Positions 15,211 to 22,666 of a DNA stretch of 64,000 nucleotides are shown here, piece after piece (position 1 is the stretch's first letter; each line of letters begins with the position of its first letter). Source of the stretch: Serratia grimesii NBRC 13537 (GTDB lineage Bacteria; Pseudomonadota; Gammaproteobacteria; Enterobacterales; Enterobacteriaceae); assembly GCF_001590905.1 (NCBI RefSeq), contig NZ_BCTT01000003.1:310001-374000 (forward strand), read 5' to 3'. A model generated the notes under the pieces. The model was not told where the DNA came from. It did not search any database and saw only the letters and a program-made list of their open reading frames with translations. A program made the translations under genes and the position numbers.

Positions 15211-16290
15211 CTAAGCACCAGGCGTATGTACGTCTTCAGGTGTAGAGCCTGTATTAGCTAATTTCTCTTGCGCCAGCGCTTCATCTTCACTGTCTTTCTC
15301 CAGGCTTTCCTGCTGTGCCCCCTGTTTTGGTGAATACACCAGTTCCACCAAAATAGGGAAATGATCCGACCCTACGCTGGGTAAACGGCGCAGCGCACCC
15401 AGCACAAAATCATCACTGTGGAACACATGATCCAATGGCCAGCGCAAGAACGGATAGCCAGCATGAAAGGTACTGAACATGCCACGTCCACGGCGCGGGT
15501 CCAACAAACCACTGACTTTGAGGAACAGTCGCGTGGTGGTCGACCACGCCACATCGTTCAGATCGCCGGTCACAATGACTGGGTACTTCGATTTAGCCAC
15601 ACTCTTACCAACCATCACCAACTCGGCATCGCGATCTTCTGATTCTTCATTCTCCGTCGGGCTTGGTGGCATCGGATGCACACAGTGCAAGCGCACCTGC
15701 GGCCCTTGCGGTAAATGCACCATCATATGCATCGACGGGATCTGCTCATCCACCAGGTATTGAATTTGAGCATCGCTAAGTTTCAGCCTTGAATAGACAT
15801 GCATACCGTACAGATTATCCAGCGGACACTTCAGCGTGTGGGGATAGTCCTGTTCCAGCACCGACAGTTGTTGCTCCCACCAGCTGTCGGTTTCTACAGC
15901 GACCAGCACGTCCGGTCGCTCGGTGGCCACCAACGCCAGCAGTTTATCCGCCTGGCGGTTAGGGGTTAACACGTTGGACACCAAAATGCGGATACGTGGT
16001 TTCTTCTGGTAACCGGTAAAGTCCAGTACCTGGGGTTTGCTCAGCCGGGTATAAGGGTAAATCCACGCGGCCTGATACACAGCACAAGCCAGATTTACTG
16101 CCATCATGCCCCAGACCCAAGGTGACAAGGGCACGAACAGCAGATTAAGCAACAACACCAATAGGGAAAGCACCAGTATTTGCAGGCGGGGGAAATCCCA
16201 CACCCGAATCCACCAGGCTGCCTGCTTCGACAATGGCGCAATGGTCACTAGCGCCAGCAAAAGCGTCAGTATGGCGGTAATCCCTGTCAC
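15211..16290 (-). CDS. Membrane-anchored endonuclease/exonuclease/phosphatase (EEP) family protein
   Basis: 359 aa. About three N-terminal hydrophobic segments (residues 1-85) precede an EEP domain: ILVSNVLTPNRQADKLLALVATERPDVLVAVETD, then HPMPPSP, VIVTGDLNDVAWS and SVGSDHFPILVEL, which supply the metal-binding Asn/Glu, His, GDxN and SDH residues. Family members hydrolyse phosphodiesters of nucleic acids, lipids or sugars, so substrate is open. Start is GTG 16290 with AGGAA 6 nt upstream. A charged, low-complexity C-terminal tail (~325-359) is dispensable-looking. Confidence 0.82.
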   Translation of the reverse strand: MTGITAILTLLLALVTIAPLSKQAAWWIRVWDFPRLQILVLSLLVLLLNLLFVPLSPWVWGMMAVNLACAVYQAAWIYPYTRLSKPQVLDFTGYQKKPRIRILVSNVLTPNRQADKLLALVATERPDVLVAVETDSWWEQQLSVLEQDYPHTLKCPLDNLYGMHVYSRLKLSDAQIQYLVDEQIPSMHMMVHLPQGPQVRLHCVHPMPPSPTENEESEDRDAELVMVGKSVAKSKYPVIVTGDLNDVAWSTTTRLFLKVSGLLDPRRGRGMFSTFHAGYPFLRWPLDHVFHSDDFVLGALRRLPSVGSDHFPILVELVYSPKQGAQQESLEKDSEDEALAQEKLANTGSTPEDVHTPGA

Positions 16291-16398
16291 GTTTAATTCC
16301 TCATTATCGGCGTGGCCTGTCGGAATGACGGCCTCCTGACTGCCGTATCAAACGGCAGCCAAAGATTGCCATAAAAAATGCCTGCCCCGCCAGCAAGC

Positions 16399-17451
16399 TT
16401 AAGGAATAATCTTGCGACGGCGGAATTCATCAAACAGCGTAAACAGCATCGCCTCCGTCTCAATAAAGGTGTGGAAGCCAAAACGGCGCGCCTTACTGCC
16501 ATCCGCGAACATGTCGTAATCCCACGAAAAAACAAAGTCGGCAAAGCGCCAGCTCGCTACCGCGCCATAGTTCGTTTCAGCCAAATCATGCTGTTGTACG
16601 AGGTGTTGCCACAGCGCGCTTTTATCCGCCATCACCGAGTCCAGTACCATCGGTAACGGCGGAGCTACCTCCATGTCAAAATAGGCGGCAATTTTGGGCC
16701 ACAGCTCGCTCCAACGGAACAGATCGCCATTATTGATGTTAAACGCCTGATTGGCCGCCGTCGGTTCTGTTGCCGCCCAGAGCGTAGCGCGCGCCAGTAG
16801 TCCGGCATCGGTCATTTCCAACAGGCTGTGGTAAGCCCCCGGTTTACCGGGAAAACGCAACGGTATCCCCAATGCCTTGCTAATAGAGGCATAAACGGCG
16901 ATGGTCAGTGCCAGGTTCATCGGATTACCCAATGAGAAGCCCCCCACCACGCTCGGGCGGATTGCACTCCAGCGCCAGTTTTTTCCCTGCTGACGCCGTT
17001 CCAGATAACCTTGCTGCTCAAGATTAAACTCCGGCGGCATGTGTCCGGCATCACTCTCCCGCGCCGGTGTTTTAAAGGGGCCCAGATGGGCACCATAGAC
17101 TTTATAGCCCTGCATTAGGCTGATGTGTTCCAGTCCTGATGCAACCGGCTCCAATGCTTCCACAACATGGGTTAACATCGCCAGATTCGGTGCAACCAAC
17201 CCCGCCCAGTCAGGCGCATCCTGATAGGCCGCGTAAAAAATGTGACTCACCTGAGTCAACGAACGCAAAGCGTCCTCCGTTGCCTGTGCATCCAACAGAT
17301 CGACAGCCAGATAACGCACCTGCGGTCGATCAACGCCCCCACGCCTGGACAGACCAATCACTTGCCAGCCCTGTTGTTCCAGCTCATCAATCAGCTTGCC
17401 GCCAATAACGCCGTTAGCGCCGACCACCAGTGCCAATTTGTCGTTTTGCAT
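16399..17451 (-). CDS. SDR-family reductase of PRISE (progesterone 5-beta-reductase/iridoid synthase-like) type
   Basis: 350-aa extended short-chain dehydrogenase. Residues 7-25 (LALVVGANGVIGGKLIDEL) are the NAD(P)-binding GxxGxxG, GLSRRGG is the cofactor-specificity loop, and SLMQGYKVYGAHLGPFKTPARE with the RPSVVGGFSLG segment follow the PRISE enone-reductase layout, in which Tyr-Lys are displaced relative to classic SDRs. It probably reduces activated C=C bonds with NADPH. It is divergent from the LysR gene at 17564; the gap holds a TTACT-N10-AGTAA repeat. Confidence 0.78.
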   Translation of the reverse strand: MQNDKLALVVGANGVIGGKLIDELEQQGWQVIGLSRRGGVDRPQVRYLAVDLLDAQATEDALRSLTQVSHIFYAAYQDAPDWAGLVAPNLAMLTHVVEALEPVASGLEHISLMQGYKVYGAHLGPFKTPARESDAGHMPPEFNLEQQGYLERRQQGKNWRWSAIRPSVVGGFSLGNPMNLALTIAVYASISKALGIPLRFPGKPGAYHSLLEMTDAGLLARATLWAATEPTAANQAFNINNGDLFRWSELWPKIAAYFDMEVAPPLPMVLDSVMADKSALWQHLVQQHDLAETNYGAVASWRFADFVFSWDYDMFADGSKARRFGFHTFIETEAMLFTLFDEFRRRKIIP

Positions 17452-17523
17452 ATATGCCCCACTCAGTATGAATTGATGTATTCACTGTGAGTGATAAGCA
17501 AAGCTTGCGGTATAGGGCTTTTC

Positions 17524-17543
17524 TTACTAACACTTATAAGTAA
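17524..17543. promoter_or_regulatory. Operator-like inverted repeat between SDR and LysR genes
   Basis: TTACT (17524-17528) and AGTAA (17539-17543) form an inverted repeat with a 10-bp spacer, 20 bp before the LysR start and within the divergent promoter. It fits a LysR autoregulatory site. Confidence 0.4.
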
Positions 17544-17563
17544 ATTCTATAGGTGGGGTATCA

Positions 17564-18496
17564 ATGGACACACTGAGCGCCATGAAAACCTTCGTCCGCG
17601 TCGCCGAACTCGGCAATCTCTCTGCGGCGGCCCGCGATCTCGGCCTGACCCAACCGGCTGTCAGCCAACAAATCGCCGGTTTGGAGCAACAACTTGGTGC
17701 TAAGTTGTTATTTCGCAGCACGCGGGCCGTAACGCTGACCGACGCAGGAGCCGGTTATTACCAACAGATCAAACCGATTCTTGCGGCGGTAAACGACGCT
17801 GAAGAAGCGTTACACGGATTGAACCAGAAATTGCATGGCCCATTGCGTATTCACGCGCCAACGGGATTCGGCCAACAGCACCTGACACCGCTGGTCATTG
17901 CCTTTCAGCAACAACATCCGGCGCTGAATATCGAGCTGCTACTGGATGACCGCCGCGCCGATGTGATAAGTGAAGGCGTCGACGTGGCGATTCGTTTTGG
18001 CGAACTGAATGCACCGGGCATCGTCTCGCGGCGATTAGGGGGATTGCAACGGCTCTTGGTGGCATCACCGGAATACCTGGCACGGCATGGCACACCGCAA
18101 ACACTGGCAGAACTGGCAACACATTCGCATGTGCGCTACAGCGGTTTGACCGACGGTGACTCACTGACATTAATCGGCCCTCAGGGTGCCGAGATGGTCA
18201 ATCTGCGCCCGGTTTTTCGCGCGAACAATACCTTTTCACTGCTGGCAGCCATCGAGGCAGGGTTGGGGATTGGTGGTGCACAGCGGCCGCTGATTGGTCG
18301 ACAACTGTCGACCGGTACGCTAGTGCCTGTTTTACCGGCCTGGCACTATCCGCCAATGGCATTGCATGCGGTGTATCCGACCGCGCGGTTTATTCCCCGC
18401 AAAGTACGGGCTTGGGTGGATTACTTGCAGGAAGCGTTAGGAGACATTGAAGGGATAAGTGTGAATCATGCCCCCGACAATGCGCCGAGGGCATAA
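17564..18496 (+). CDS. LysR-family regulator
   Basis: 310 aa. HTH in residues ~1-62 (MKTFVRVAELGNLSAAARDLGLTQPAVSQQ split by motif: NLSAAARDLGLTQPAVSQQI) and LysR substrate domain to ~295, of the CrgA-like subgroup judging by LRIHAPTGFGQQHLTPLV and GVDVAIRFGEL. It is divergent from the PRISE-type reductase, its likely target. The preferred start is ATG 17564 (GGTGGGG upstream); MKTF two codons later is possible. It ends 3 nt before the convergent YidB-family gene. Confidence 0.88.
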   Translation: MDTLSAMKTFVRVAELGNLSAAARDLGLTQPAVSQQIAGLEQQLGAKLLFRSTRAVTLTDAGAGYYQQIKPILAAVNDAEEALHGLNQKLHGPLRIHAPTGFGQQHLTPLVIAFQQQHPALNIELLLDDRRADVISEGVDVAIRFGELNAPGIVSRRLGGLQRLLVASPEYLARHGTPQTLAELATHSHVRYSGLTDGDSLTLIGPQGAEMVNLRPVFRANNTFSLLAAIEAGLGIGGAQRPLIGRQLSTGTLVPVLPAWHYPPMALHAVYPTARFIPRKVRAWVDYLQEALGDIEGISVNHAPDNAPRA

Positions 18497-18499
18497 GCA

Positions 18500-18886
18500 T
18501 TATTTGAACAGTTTACCGACCATATCGCCCAGTTCGTTACTGTCTTGCTGCACTTCGCCATTTGGCGATGCCGCGTCAGCGACCGTTGGCAGGAACTGCG
18601 CAATCGTGGCTGATGCCTGAGCCGGGTCGATCCCCAACTTTTCGGCCAACTGATTAATCGCATCGCTGCCCAGCGCCTGCTGCACGTGATCGCCGTTAAT
18701 CTGCTGGTTTTCACCGTTGCCCAGCCATGAACCGACCACATCGCCGAATTGCCCCTGACGGAATTTGTCCAGAATCGCCTGCAGGCCACCCTGTTGCTCA
18801 ACCCATTGCATGATAGCAACGTAATCCAGGCCTTTACCGTTACTGCCGCCCAGAATGTTGCCCAATACGCTATCAAACAGACCCAT
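18500..18886 (-). CDS. YidB-family (DUF937) protein
   Basis: 128 aa, start MGLFDSVLGNILGG, with AIMQWVEQQGGLQAILDKFRQGQFGDVVGSWLG and IAQFLPTVADAASPNG segments typical of the YidB family. Function is unknown; the fold is helical. A clean GGAGAT lies before the ATG. It is followed (in genome order upstream on the same strand) by a GlsB-family stress gene, so both may belong to an envelope/general stress group. Confidence 0.85.
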   Translation of the reverse strand: MGLFDSVLGNILGGSNGKGLDYVAIMQWVEQQGGLQAILDKFRQGQFGDVVGSWLGNGENQQINGDHVQQALGSDAINQLAEKLGIDPAQASATIAQFLPTVADAASPNGEVQQDSNELGDMVGKLFK

Positions 18887-18978
18887 GGTAATCTCCTTCA
18901 GGCTGGCGGCATAAGCCGCCGGCCCCTGTGACTTAACGAAAAAGGGCCGCCGTAGCGACCCTATTGATCAGCACCGAA

Positions 18979-19227
18979 TCAGCTTCTGATCTTTCTGTAG
19001 ACAAAAAGTACTACCAGAGCACCAATTACCGCGACAACAAAGCTGCCCAGGTTGAAGCCGTCAACACGACCCATACCGAAGAAGGTACTGATATAGCCGC
19101 CGACAACTGCACCGATGATCCCCAGGATGACGGTCATGATAAATCCGCCACCGTCTTTGCCCGGCATGATCCATTTAGCCAGGATACCGGCGATTAAACC
19201 AAAAATGATCCAGGAAATGATGCCCAT
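18979..19227 (-). CDS. GlsB/YeaQ/YmgE-family stress-response membrane protein
   Basis: 82 aa, three hydrophobic helices rich in Gly: MGIISWIIFGLIAGILAKW, GGFIMTVILGIIGAVVGGYI and FNLGSFVVAVIGALVVLFVY, ending YRKIRS. This is the transglycosylase-associated-like family seen in stationary phase and osmotic stress. The start at 19227 has GGGAG 6 nt upstream. The frame fragment at 19242-19388 lies directly before it on the same strand. Confidence 0.9.
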   Translation of the reverse strand: MGIISWIIFGLIAGILAKWIMPGKDGGGFIMTVILGIIGAVVGGYISTFFGMGRVDGFNLGSFVVAVIGALVVLFVYRKIRS

Positions 19228-19241
19228 TTTTACTCTCCCTA

Positions 19242-19388
19242 TTACCTTTTGCCTAAAAGAAACCCTATCACCAGACCCAAGACGGCGCCTGCTCCAACCC
19301 TGATCGATATTTTCGCACTGGTGTTCCCTGTGCTTGCCGTGACCGGCAGCGCGATACAGGGTGAATCGCGCTAAACACGCATCTTCAC
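19242..19388 (-). pseudogene. Possible remnant of an ElaB/YqjD (DUF883)-like tail-anchored protein
   Basis: From 19370 to the TAA at 19242 one frame ends RVGAGAVLGLVIGFLLGKR, a glycine-zipper membrane anchor with a basic end resembling the C-terminus of ElaB/YqjD ribosome-hibernation proteins. It has no start codon. The same frame runs back to ATG 19382 and GTG 19388 but is broken by one TAG at 19373-19371. No SD is visible. It may be a decayed gene next to glsB-like, or chance. The rest of 19228-19526 shows nothing else except the promoter at 19491. Confidence 0.3.
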
Positions 19389-19490
19389 ACTGTTACTATA
19401 GACAAATATCAGCAGTTTACACATTTCCGTGTGTCTGAATTTGTCTGTACATAAAACAACCACATTCACCTAACTGTCATTTCTGCGCGC

Positions 19491-19496
19491 TATAAT
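19491..19496 (+). promoter_or_regulatory. Consensus -10 element of the 29-aa ORF
   Basis: A perfect TATAAT 31 nt before the ATG at 19527. No convincing -35 lies 16-18 bp upstream. Confidence 0.45.
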
Positions 19497-19526
19497 TAAG
19501 ATGAATCTTCCCGCAGGAGACAGACC

Positions 19527-19616
19527 ATGACCAATGCACCATTTTTGCTGATACTGACCGCGCTCTACGCCCTGGCAGCTGTCTGGAATGGCTCTGCCAT
19601 TCTCCTGCTGATGTAA
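19527..19616 (+). CDS. 29-aa hydrophobic small protein
   Basis: ATG 19527 has AGGAGA 6 nt upstream and a consensus -10 at 19491. The product is one membrane helix: TNAPFLLILTALYALAAVWN, then GSAILLLM and TAA. It has no charged residue at all, which is unusual and means the topology is not predicted. Not recognised. Good SD plus TATAAT in an otherwise empty region support translation; a chance ORF cannot be excluded. Confidence 0.5.
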   Translation: MTNAPFLLILTALYALAAVWNGSAILLLM

Positions 19617-19744
19617 TGTTACACATCTTTTGTCACTTTATTGTCGGCTTTAAATGTGTCTTATTTTTTCAGCACATTTAATTGGCTGAAAATGAATAAC
19701 AAATCTCACTACGTTTAGATAAAAATCCCATAAGCCACCAGGCC

Positions 19745-20647
19745 TCAGGTTTCGCAAAACGGCTTGATTAAGTGGCTAAACCACTCGGCAAACGCGATGA
19801 AACGTGCCGAACGCTGGCGGCGATGCGGGTAAAGCAACGCAATACCCATCGCTGGCGGTCGAGCCTGCGGCAAGATCTCGCACAGGCTGCCGTTATCCAG
19901 ATGATGCTGAACATCAAACCGGGGTATCTGCATCAACCCCAGCCCTGCCAAACAACACCCGATATAGTTTTCTGCATTGTTAACCGTCACCCGACTGCGC
20001 AGCGTTTTTTCACCGTACTGATCGCCCTGTTGCCACGACCAGGTATCTGCGCCCACCAGTGTGGGCTGCGCATACCCCACCACCCAATGATCGTCCAATT
20101 GCGCAGTCGTATCGGGGACACCGTAGCGTTGTAGGTAAGCCGGGCTGGCGCAGTTAATCATGCTGAGTCGCCCCAGCGGTTGGCTGACCAGACTGCTGTC
20201 GCTGAGGCTACCAACGCGAACCACGCAGTCGATCCCCTCCTGAATCAAATCGATTGAGCGGTCGCTGGCACTGAGAAACAGCTGAATGTCGGGGTACTGA
20301 GAAAAGAAGTCAGGCAACGCCGGCACAATCATCCGCCGGGCAATACGGCTGGGGACATCGACGGTCAGACGACCATCAATTGGGCCATTTTGGCGGTGAA
20401 AAAGGCTTTCCAATTCCTCCACGTCACCCAGCAGGTTACGTGCTTTCTCGAGCAATAGCTCGCCGTCACTGGTCAGTTGCACCCGACGAGTGGTGCGATG
20501 AAACAGACGAGCGCCCATTTCATGTTCCAGTTGCTGTATTGCCGCCGACACCGTGGTTTTTGGCATCATCAAGATTTGCGAGGCACGAATGAAACTGCCC
20601 ACCTCGGCAACCTGGATAAACACCCGTAATCTCCCTATTTTATCCAC
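19745..20647 (-). CDS. LysR-family regulator downstream of an SDR gene
   Basis: 300 aa if translated from GTG 20647 (AGGATGG upstream); the frame is open to 20752, but the extra residues do not look like a LysR N-terminus. HTH at ~1-60 (RLRVFIQVAEVGSFIRASQI, PKTTVSAAIQQLE), substrate domain to the end (GRLTVDVPSRIARRMIVPAL..., IDLIQEGIDCVVRVG). It sits 53 nt behind the SDR gene on the same strand, so the two form an operon, and probably controls it through the palindrome at 21541-21565. Confidence 0.86.
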   Translation of the reverse strand: MDKIGRLRVFIQVAEVGSFIRASQILMMPKTTVSAAIQQLEHEMGARLFHRTTRRVQLTSDGELLLEKARNLLGDVEELESLFHRQNGPIDGRLTVDVPSRIARRMIVPALPDFFSQYPDIQLFLSASDRSIDLIQEGIDCVVRVGSLSDSSLVSQPLGRLSMINCASPAYLQRYGVPDTTAQLDDHWVVGYAQPTLVGADTWSWQQGDQYGEKTLRSRVTVNNAENYIGCCLAGLGLMQIPRFDVQHHLDNGSLCEILPQARPPAMGIALLYPHRRQRSARFIAFAEWFSHLIKPFCET

Positions 20648-20670
20648 CGATTGTCCATCCTGATAAACAG

Positions 20671-20690
20671 GCTGCGGCACGCGCCGCAGC
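20671..20690 (-). other. Hairpin between SDR and lysR
   Basis: GCTGCGGC-ACGC-GCCGCAGC, a perfect 8-bp stem in the 53-nt intercistronic gap. There is no T-run on the minus strand, so it may reduce lysR expression or stabilise the SDR mRNA. Confidence 0.5.
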
Positions 20691-20700
20691 AGAACTGAGA

Positions 20701-21474
20701 TTAACGGGTAGTATAGCCACCGTTGGCAAACAACGTCTGCCCGGTGATCCACCAGCCATCGGTGACCAAAAATTTGACGATAGGCGCAATGTCCTCAATG
20801 TCGGTCAGGCCGGTTTTCGAGAACTTACTCAGTGCCGCAGCACTGCTGTGATATTCCACCGCTTCCTTACTTTCCTGGCCGTAGAAAAATGGCGTATCCA
20901 TTGGCCCCGGGCCGATAGCATTTACACTGATCCCCCGTTCGCCAAACTCTTTGGATGCAGCGCGGGTGAAGTGTTCTACTGGCGCCTTGCTGCCTGGATA
21001 CACCGCATAAAACGGCGTATAGGCAGCCAGCAATGAACTGACGATAGTCACAATGCGCCCGTTGTCGGCCAGATGTTTACCTGCCTGCTGGATAAAGAAA
21101 AACGCCGCCTTGGCGTTGATGTCAAAACTGCTGTCGTAATCTGCTTCGGTCACGTCGGCAATCGGTTTTTTGATCACCAGACCGGCCGTATTGATCGCAA
21201 TATCCACTTTGCCGAACGCCTTGACCGCCTCTTCAAACAGGCGCGCCACGTTACCAGGCTGAGTCAGATCGCCCTGCACCGCTATCGCCTGCGCACCCGC
21301 TGCTTTCACTGCCTTCAGCGTGTCTTCCGCTGCCGCTCGAGTCGCATCGCTGTTGTAATGCACCACTACGGCTGCCGCACCGCTAGCCGCCAGATCACGT
21401 GCCACCAGGCCACCCAAGTTCTTCGCACCACCAGCGATCAAGACGACTTTTCCATTCAAAGATTGCTTGCTCAT
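20701..21474 (-). CDS. SDR-family oxidoreductase
   Basis: 257-aa classical short-chain dehydrogenase. GKVVLIAGGAKNLGGLVARDL gives the cofactor loop (GGAKNLGG, as in 3-oxoacyl-ACP-reductase-like members), NTAG is present, the catalytic Ser is in IVSSLLAAYTPFYAVYPGSK, and the YxxxK motif is YAVYPGSK (Tyr-Pro-Gly-Ser-Lys). Substrate unknown. The start at 21474 begins MSKQSLNGK; longer readings to 21675 need a TTG start and are unlikely. A 10-bp-arm palindrome lies 67-91 nt upstream, and the lysR gene follows in the same operon. Confidence 0.87.
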   Translation of the reverse strand: MSKQSLNGKVVLIAGGAKNLGGLVARDLAASGAAAVVVHYNSDATRAAAEDTLKAVKAAGAQAIAVQGDLTQPGNVARLFEEAVKAFGKVDIAINTAGLVIKKPIADVTEADYDSSFDINAKAAFFFIQQAGKHLADNGRIVTIVSSLLAAYTPFYAVYPGSKAPVEHFTRAASKEFGERGISVNAIGPGPMDTPFFYGQESKEAVEYHSSAAALSKFSKTGLTDIEDIAPIVKFLVTDGWWITGQTLFANGGYTTR

Positions 21475-21540
21475 TACAGTAACTCCGTTAGTGAAGGTTG
21501 CAACGAGTATAGGAACTGTGACCGCCCAGATAATCTGTCC

Positions 21541-21565
21541 AAATTGGGATGAACTATCCCAATTT
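21541..21565. promoter_or_regulatory. Perfect 25-bp palindrome in the SDR-lysR promoter
   Basis: AAATTGGGAT (21541-21550), spacer GAACT, ATCCCAATTT (21556-21565). Ten-base perfect arms with the T-N11-A core expected of a LysR site. It lies between the SDR-lysR operon and the divergent VOC gene at 21744. Confidence 0.65.
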
Positions 21566-21743
21566 TCTGACCAATAGGCCCCTACACTGCAAGAAATCTT
21601 TACCGCGTGATCGCTCGCCGGGCATTCAGCGCAAATCGCACTACACTTGTAAGTTGCCAACGGCAATAGTCGCAAATAGAAACTATTGCTTCCCGCCCGT
21701 GGGCAGCCAAACGTCCTGACGGGCCATAACAGAGGTCAATGTC

Positions 21744-22160
21744 ATGTTGATTCAACCCTATCTATTTTTTAGCGGTAACTGCGAACAGGCGGTTAATTTC
21801 TACGTGGCGCAGCTGGGCGCTAAACTTGAGATGATGATGCGTTATAAAGAGATGCCGGAAGAAGCCAAACAAGGTAACCCACAGGATGTCAATCCAGAGT
21901 CCATCATGCATGCACGGTTATTGATTGGTGAAACGGCCTTGATGGCCTCCGACGGCTGTCCACAAGATGGCGCTGACGCATCACATAAAGGATTTGCACT
22001 GTCTCTCAACCCGAGCAACGTCGATCAAGGTCGCGAGCTATTTGAAAAGCTCTCACAGGGCGGTCAAGTGACTATGCCTTTCCAGCCCACCTTTTGGGCC
22101 AAGGGTTTTGGCATGTTGACCGATCAGTTTGGTGTTAATTGGATGGTTAACGTTGAATAA
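21744..22160 (+). CDS. VOC-family protein of PhnB/YjdN type
   Basis: 138-aa vicinal-oxygen-chelate (glyoxalase/bleomycin-resistance fold) protein: QPYLFFSGNCEQAVNFYVAQLGAKLEMMMRYKEMP, HARLLIGETALMASD, and PFQPTFWAKGFGMLTDQFGVNWMVN. This layout matches PhnB-like proteins; enzymatic role unknown. The start has GAGG (agaggtcaATGTC region) about 9 nt upstream. It is divergent from the SDR-lysR operon. Confidence 0.85.
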   Translation: MLIQPYLFFSGNCEQAVNFYVAQLGAKLEMMMRYKEMPEEAKQGNPQDVNPESIMHARLLIGETALMASDGCPQDGADASHKGFALSLNPSNVDQGRELFEKLSQGGQVTMPFQPTFWAKGFGMLTDQFGVNWMVNVE

Positions 22161-22215
22161 TTTGTCATCTCGGTGCGGTGTCCGCCGCTCATAGCAGCCA
22201 TCGCACCGCCAGCCA

Positions 22216-22410
22216 TCAGTTGTAGTGATACCAGTCGTATGCCGCCATGGCGAATAACACAAACATTGCAGCCAACAGCACCAACCCTAAACGCCAGTAG
22301 GGCGATTTACGTCGCCGCCAGGCAAACACAATCATTAATGCCAGCACCCCCAACGTCACCGGATAATAAACAACCAACGTCAACAAACTAATAATGATGT
22401 AATCAGACAT
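22216..22410 (-). CDS. 64-aa two-helix inner-membrane protein
   Basis: AAGGGAA lies 6 nt before ATG 22410. Two hydrophobic segments, ~3-30 (YIIISLLTLVVYYPVTLGVL) and ~40-58 (RLGLVLLAAMFVLFAMAAY), are joined by a basic RRRKSPYWR loop, predicting both termini outside. Family not recognised. Confidence 0.7.
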   Translation of the reverse strand: MSDYIIISLLTLVVYYPVTLGVLALMIVFAWRRRKSPYWRLGLVLLAAMFVLFAMAAYDWYHYN

Positions 22411-22666
22411 GCCAGGTTCCCTTATTATTCTTCTGTCCGGTTTTATGGCGAATTGTATACCGATGAATTTCGCGTTGTCTCTAGACTAACACTGCTCATC
22501 ACCGTGTTTGGATGAGACACGGCATACGACCCACGCACGATTCAGGGCGGTTATATTCGTTAGGCATTTTACTCATTTTGCGCAAGGGAGTAGTGGTCTG
22601 CGGGATTAACGAATAAGATGTAGGATTGTTCTTAACACGATTTGAAGATTGTACAGCAAGGGTGAC

